From contig NC_030995.1 in NCBI RefSeq assembly GCF_000149955.1, positions 434,001 through 498,000 of the forward strand: DNA of 64,000 bases, read 5' to 3'. This document shows positions 60,101 through 64,000 of the stretch, piece by piece. A model generated the notes under the pieces. The model was not told the origin of the DNA, did not search any database, and worked only from the letters and a program-made list of their open reading frames with translations. A program made the translations under genes and the position numbers. Numbering within the stretch: the stretch's first letter is position 1; each line of letters opens with the position of its first letter. Source of the stretch: Fusarium oxysporum f. sp. lycopersici 4287. Taxonomy: Eukaryota > Ascomycota > Sordariomycetes > Hypocreales > Nectriaceae.

Positions 60101-63039
60101 CAGAAACACTTTGACATGTCTGTCTCACTTCTTACATGAACTGCTAAAGTCTGACAAACAAAACAGCCGTTGAGAAATGTAAAGCTTAAACGAGACAGAG
60201 TTTACTGACACCTATCAGGCTGGGCATGGGCCTGCAGGACGCCATCTTGAAGATCAAACTCACGGAGCGCTGCAGCCTCTGTGGGGAGAACTGTACCGTA
60301 GCATAGTTACAGAAGCCATGTCCGTCCTTCTGTAACACTCTGAGGACCTCTGCGGTCATGTCTCGGAGCTATCTCTTTAACGAGGTCCTTCAGGTGAAGT
60401 CCGCCACGTTCAATCCTGATCCTTCAGCCTGGAGATGAACAGGGCTTCAAATCCACTCTTGTCAGACCAGGATCGTGCGGATCTCTCGTTCTTCGTCATC
60501 ACCTGTCCTGTTGCTGGTCTGAGCTGGTTACCAAGAGAAAGGTTTTCCCTTCCCTTTCCATTCCTCCGGGCAGATCATGTAATCCCGCCTCTGCCGGGAA
60601 ATCACACAGAGTGGAACTCGTTCGCCCTGAGTCAAATCGACTGACTGGTTACCGAGCGCCTGGGTACGGACGATGAGACAACAAACGAGAGAACATCAGT
60701 CATTCCATCAGTGACAGAAAAAAAGGGGAGATTTGTCTCAGCCGGATTTGCCCCGGCGTAGTCGGGCCAGACACAACAAGACACTCGTAACTTGCTAGTG
60801 CCTGGATAATTGCTCATGCAATAACCAGATACGAAGGCGAATCTTGCTTCAACAACATTTCACAGAAGAGGTGTGTGGATTTGTTACTCAGCAAACACTA
60901 ATGTAAATGATGCAGACCGCTCTTTGGCAGCTGTACGATGTCAACAACGCATGCATTATGCATATGGGGACAATGCAGGTCTTGACAGTCTCGAACTTGG
61001 AGGCCTTTTCGCATCACGAAAACTTCGACATCTCGAACTCGATGAAGAAGAAGAAAAATCTTTACGCGGAAACCGCCAGGGCCGCTTCAAGCGCTGACGG
61101 GTAGAAATGCAAGGCACCACCTGTCAACCCCAGACTTGGCACGTTACTTAACAAGGAGTCCGTGGCTTTTCTGTTCTCTGCGGAATCGTCCCCGCTACAC
61201 TGGCGGAACTACCAAGAGGTGAGCTTGGTCGCTAAACTCACCGGTTTTACTAGTCGCCGCCAAGTGCACATGAGTTGCAGAAGTGCTTTATGATGGTTGC
61301 TTTGCGGGCGGCTTCTGGACCGTGCCGGGTGATAAAGAATCTAGGCATCATGCGATTCTTTATTGAAGGTTTTGTTTCTCATCGGTATTTGATGATCGTA
61401 TTCGGGGTGAGTTTAGAGAGAGCTTAGGAGATCTGGAAGAGCCGGAACTGCGAATATCCTACATCGGATACATACATGGAAGAGTCACTAGGATTATTCT
61501 TTGATGAAGTGACTCCGGCGCCTTGCGAAGGACAGGGAATTGACCATGCTATGACTTCCTTCCGATGAGACCGACGCCTTTACCGTTCACGCCCTATATG
61601 ATCGGCCTACAACGTATCAACATATCATGATAAGCAGATCTCGCCCAGGAACTCGTCATGGTGATTCTGGCGTGAGCATCCATGCATTACAGCAAGGTAC
61701 AGTTACCAGTAACCTGGTTAATCATGACTCCTCAAGGATGATCGCGAAGGGAGCGATATTTGCGATGCAACATAGGCAATAGAGGGAAGTGAACAGAGTG
61801 TCTATGTACCAGAGACTGTTTCAGGGCATCTAGAACAGTTCCTCCACCCATGTCGCTCGGCAAATTCCTCATCAGAGGCACAAAAGTATACATCTCGGCC
61901 GAGGGAGGATAAAAAGCAACACAGATGAACACAAGTTGGCCTATCGTAGATTGATTGTCCCCCATGTCATGATGGAATCCTTGTCTCGCACCAAGTCTGC
62001 GGAACCGTCCTGCTGGAAATTGGCGAGATGACGCAGAATGTAAAACCGCATGGTCCTGATCGTGGTCTTTGCCATCAAGAGACACCTAGATTCTTCTCCC
62101 TGTGAGACAAAAAACGTGCTCTCTTTCAGGGCCTATGCTCAAAATATGACAGGGGTGTGTTGAACGCAAAAAGGGAGGACAAGATGGGGATCCTGACATT
62201 TCTGTCGCACATGCCACTTCAGGAAAAGAAGGGTCCAGAATGCTGTGAGATATTTTCACTTTGGAAGAGGGATTGAGTTGAGTTGGGCATCAAGATCTCC
62301 AGAGGTATATCCACTGCTAAATCCCAAGGCAATGGACATCTGTGGGACTTGGCCTGGATCGAAAAGAGTTTACCCATTACCAAGCCGTTGGGTGAAAGCT
62401 TAATTTCATTCGTTCTATTACCGTGATGTTATTAATTATTTCTTTGCCCTTGCGTTTCACGAGATTTGTTGCTCGGCTTGGCTTGAGTCGCTTGACTAAG
62501 TCACTAAGAGAGAGAGCCGGCGTGATGTGGGATGGCTCGCGGCTGTGCCGTTCTCGGCGTCGGGGTCTAGGAACGTTCCGTGTAGCGAAAATGCGTCCCT
62601 TGCTTATGAAGACTTCCAATGGGGTTTGATATCGAGGGTACGGCCTACGGATGGATGCACAGCTACGCAGGTAACAGAGTAGACCTGCAGTGGAGAAATA
62701 TCCCGTGATGACGACTCAGTGGGGGGCGTGTATCTGTTACAGCTCAGGTCAGTCTATTATTTGCCGGCGGAAGGATTCATTCATTCATTCGCCGTCTGTC
62801 CACTTGTCAGATTCGATAGGGACGGAAAGCCAGGAGTAGAAGGTTTTAGGTTAAGTTATACTACTTACGTGCATGGAAATGAATGCACGTCTTGATAAGT
62901 GCATCTCGGGTCAGATGTTCCGAGGATGGCTTGGGTAGTGTCGTGAGAATCATACCTCTTTTTGGAGTGGGATAAACATCGTGAACGGTAAGTCTCTGGG
63001 CCAATAACGCGTTAAAGTCATAGCGCTCTTTCACTGGCG

Positions 63040-63064
63040 TGAGGTGAGGTGAGGTGAGTTGAGT
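63040..63064. repeat. GAGGT/GAGTT tandem repeat
   Basis: Several tandem pentamers (gaggtgaggtgaggtgagtt). Intergenic microsatellite. Confidence 0.7.
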
Positions 63065-64000
63065 TCAGATTCATAGACGGCCTTCTCGTACTTGTACCCC
63101 TGTCACATCGTGCAGGTTGGCGATCAAACCTTCCAAGGATGGTAACGGCATTCCTATTCCATCTCAACCATTTGCTTTGCTATGTATATGCACACACTGT
63201 CATAGCGATGTCGATTATCGACCACAGAACAAGGCCTGTTTCATCGCTCGTTAATTGGAGGCGTCACCAAGACACGGGTTGAGAGGGAGAGTCGAGTCGT
63301 AAACTCAAAATAGACAGGGTGTGTACTGTTAGAGTTTGCAGGGGACACTCAAACGGGTATTACTGGCGATACTACGGAGTACTGGGCGTAGCGTCGGCAC
63401 ATCCCTCACCCAAACACCTGTCTCCAAGGAGCCTTCTAGAGCTTCGGTTCCAATCATATACCGCTGAGGACCTCTGTGGCATTGTGTCGGATGCATCGTT
63501 GGCTTCCCCTAGCGGGCGCGTTTGATGCCGGCAGACTCGAGGACCTCGTGTGTTCCACTGGGTACAGTAGCCAGCTGCCCTGGCCCTGCCAGGCCCTGCC
63601 AGGCCTTGCGATAGTTGCAGTTACAGTTACTCTAGTTAAACGAGACGTGGGGAGGGTTGCAATTGCGAGGTTCGGTCATATGCGAGGCTTTGATGAGAGT
63701 CAGTCCCTCTTGTTGTCTCTTTTCTCGTCGCGATGCGGATCGCCAATGAAAGACTTCGGAGGCCACGCCGCGCGGGAATAGAGGCTAGTAGCTAGGGATT
63801 TTCAGGGCCCTGAGGATCAAATTCCTGTCTGGGAAATCCGAAGATGAGCGGCATATGATTCACGCTGTTCCAGATCTCTGGGTCAGTTGGGCATGAATTG
63901 GGCTTCAAGTTCGACGATGAAAAGATTGCCACCTTGAGAAAATGGGAATTGTTGGGTAGAATAGAGGATTTTGATGGGAGACGATGAAAGCTTGATGTTT

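Larger units (their letters stand above)
56168..64000. other. 7.8-kb region without a supported gene; contains leader-like sequence
   Basis: Immediately left is the upstream region of the small Cys/His gene, with a consensus intron on the minus strand (56931-57092). Around 58880-59330 the plus strand is pyrimidine-rich with a GTGAGT donor at 58974 and short frames that could be a transcript leader, but no gene follows in the window. The 117-codon minus frame at 61732-62085 has no recognisable feature. Small repeats: GTAG units at 57995-58008, ATTC x4 at 62775-62790. Confidence 0.4.

Noticed and set aside
61732..62085. 117-codon minus-strand frame
   Set aside because: Even amino-acid mix and random third positions; no splice context or domain.
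62717..62730. cagtggggggcgtg, similar to the start of Fusarium mimp terminal repeats
   Set aside because: The match ends after the first bases and no inverted partner lies within 400 bp.
1..64000. tRNA, 5S rRNA and CRISPR arrays
   Set aside because: No B-box with paired acceptor arms, no 5S core and no regularly spaced repeats were seen by eye on either strand; a covariance search could still find a tRNA with an intron.

Overview
The window is nuclear DNA of a filamentous ascomycete, most likely a Sordariomycete and plausibly Fusarium or a close relative. The grounds are short introns (mostly 48-90 nt) with GTRNGT donors, CTRAY-type branch sites and YAG acceptors; fungal-specific protein families; roughly 45-50 % GC; and no operons or bacterial signals. 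The genus is an inference, since no marker gene settles it. It is draft sequence: one run of 273 N (34915-35187) interrupts a gene, and one housekeeping gene carries an apparent single-base frameshift.

Left part (1-41.7 kb) is an ordinary housekeeping chromosome segment. In order it holds a nuclear cyclophilin with an RRM (CYP6/PPIL4 type, minus), a conserved fungal protein of unknown function (minus), an eEF2-lysine methyltransferase (EFM3/FAM86, minus) head-to-head with ribosomal protein eS24 (plus), a small secreted or membrane protein (minus), a 1501-residue coilin-like nuclear protein (minus), GTP cyclohydrolase II for riboflavin synthesis (RIB1, minus), a secreted eight-cysteine protein (minus), RNA polymerase I subunit RPA43 (plus, frameshifted), an FHA-domain protein that stops where a kinase domain might begin (minus), an RBR-type E3 ubiquitin ligase (plus), a secreted arylsulfatase (plus, with the gap), the complex I CHCH subunit NDUFB7/B18 (plus) and an amino-acid transporter (minus).

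Right part (41.7-64 kb) is nearly empty. It contains a PaxB/Pyr4-type integral-membrane terpene cyclase (plus) with no recognisable biosynthetic partner, and, some 7 kb further on, a four-exon gene for an 81-residue Cys/His-rich protein (minus) that no single ORF reveals because one exon is only 17 nt. The rest shows no convincing coding region, though spliced leader-like sequence lies upstream of the small Cys/His gene.

The genes do not form one pathway. The only thematic grouping is RNA and ribosome biology (cyclophilin-RRM, eS24, EFM3, coilin-like protein, RPA43), which is probably coincidental. The most interesting items are the coilin-like protein, the micro-exon Cys/His gene, the orphan terpene cyclase in a gene desert, and the RPA43 frameshift.
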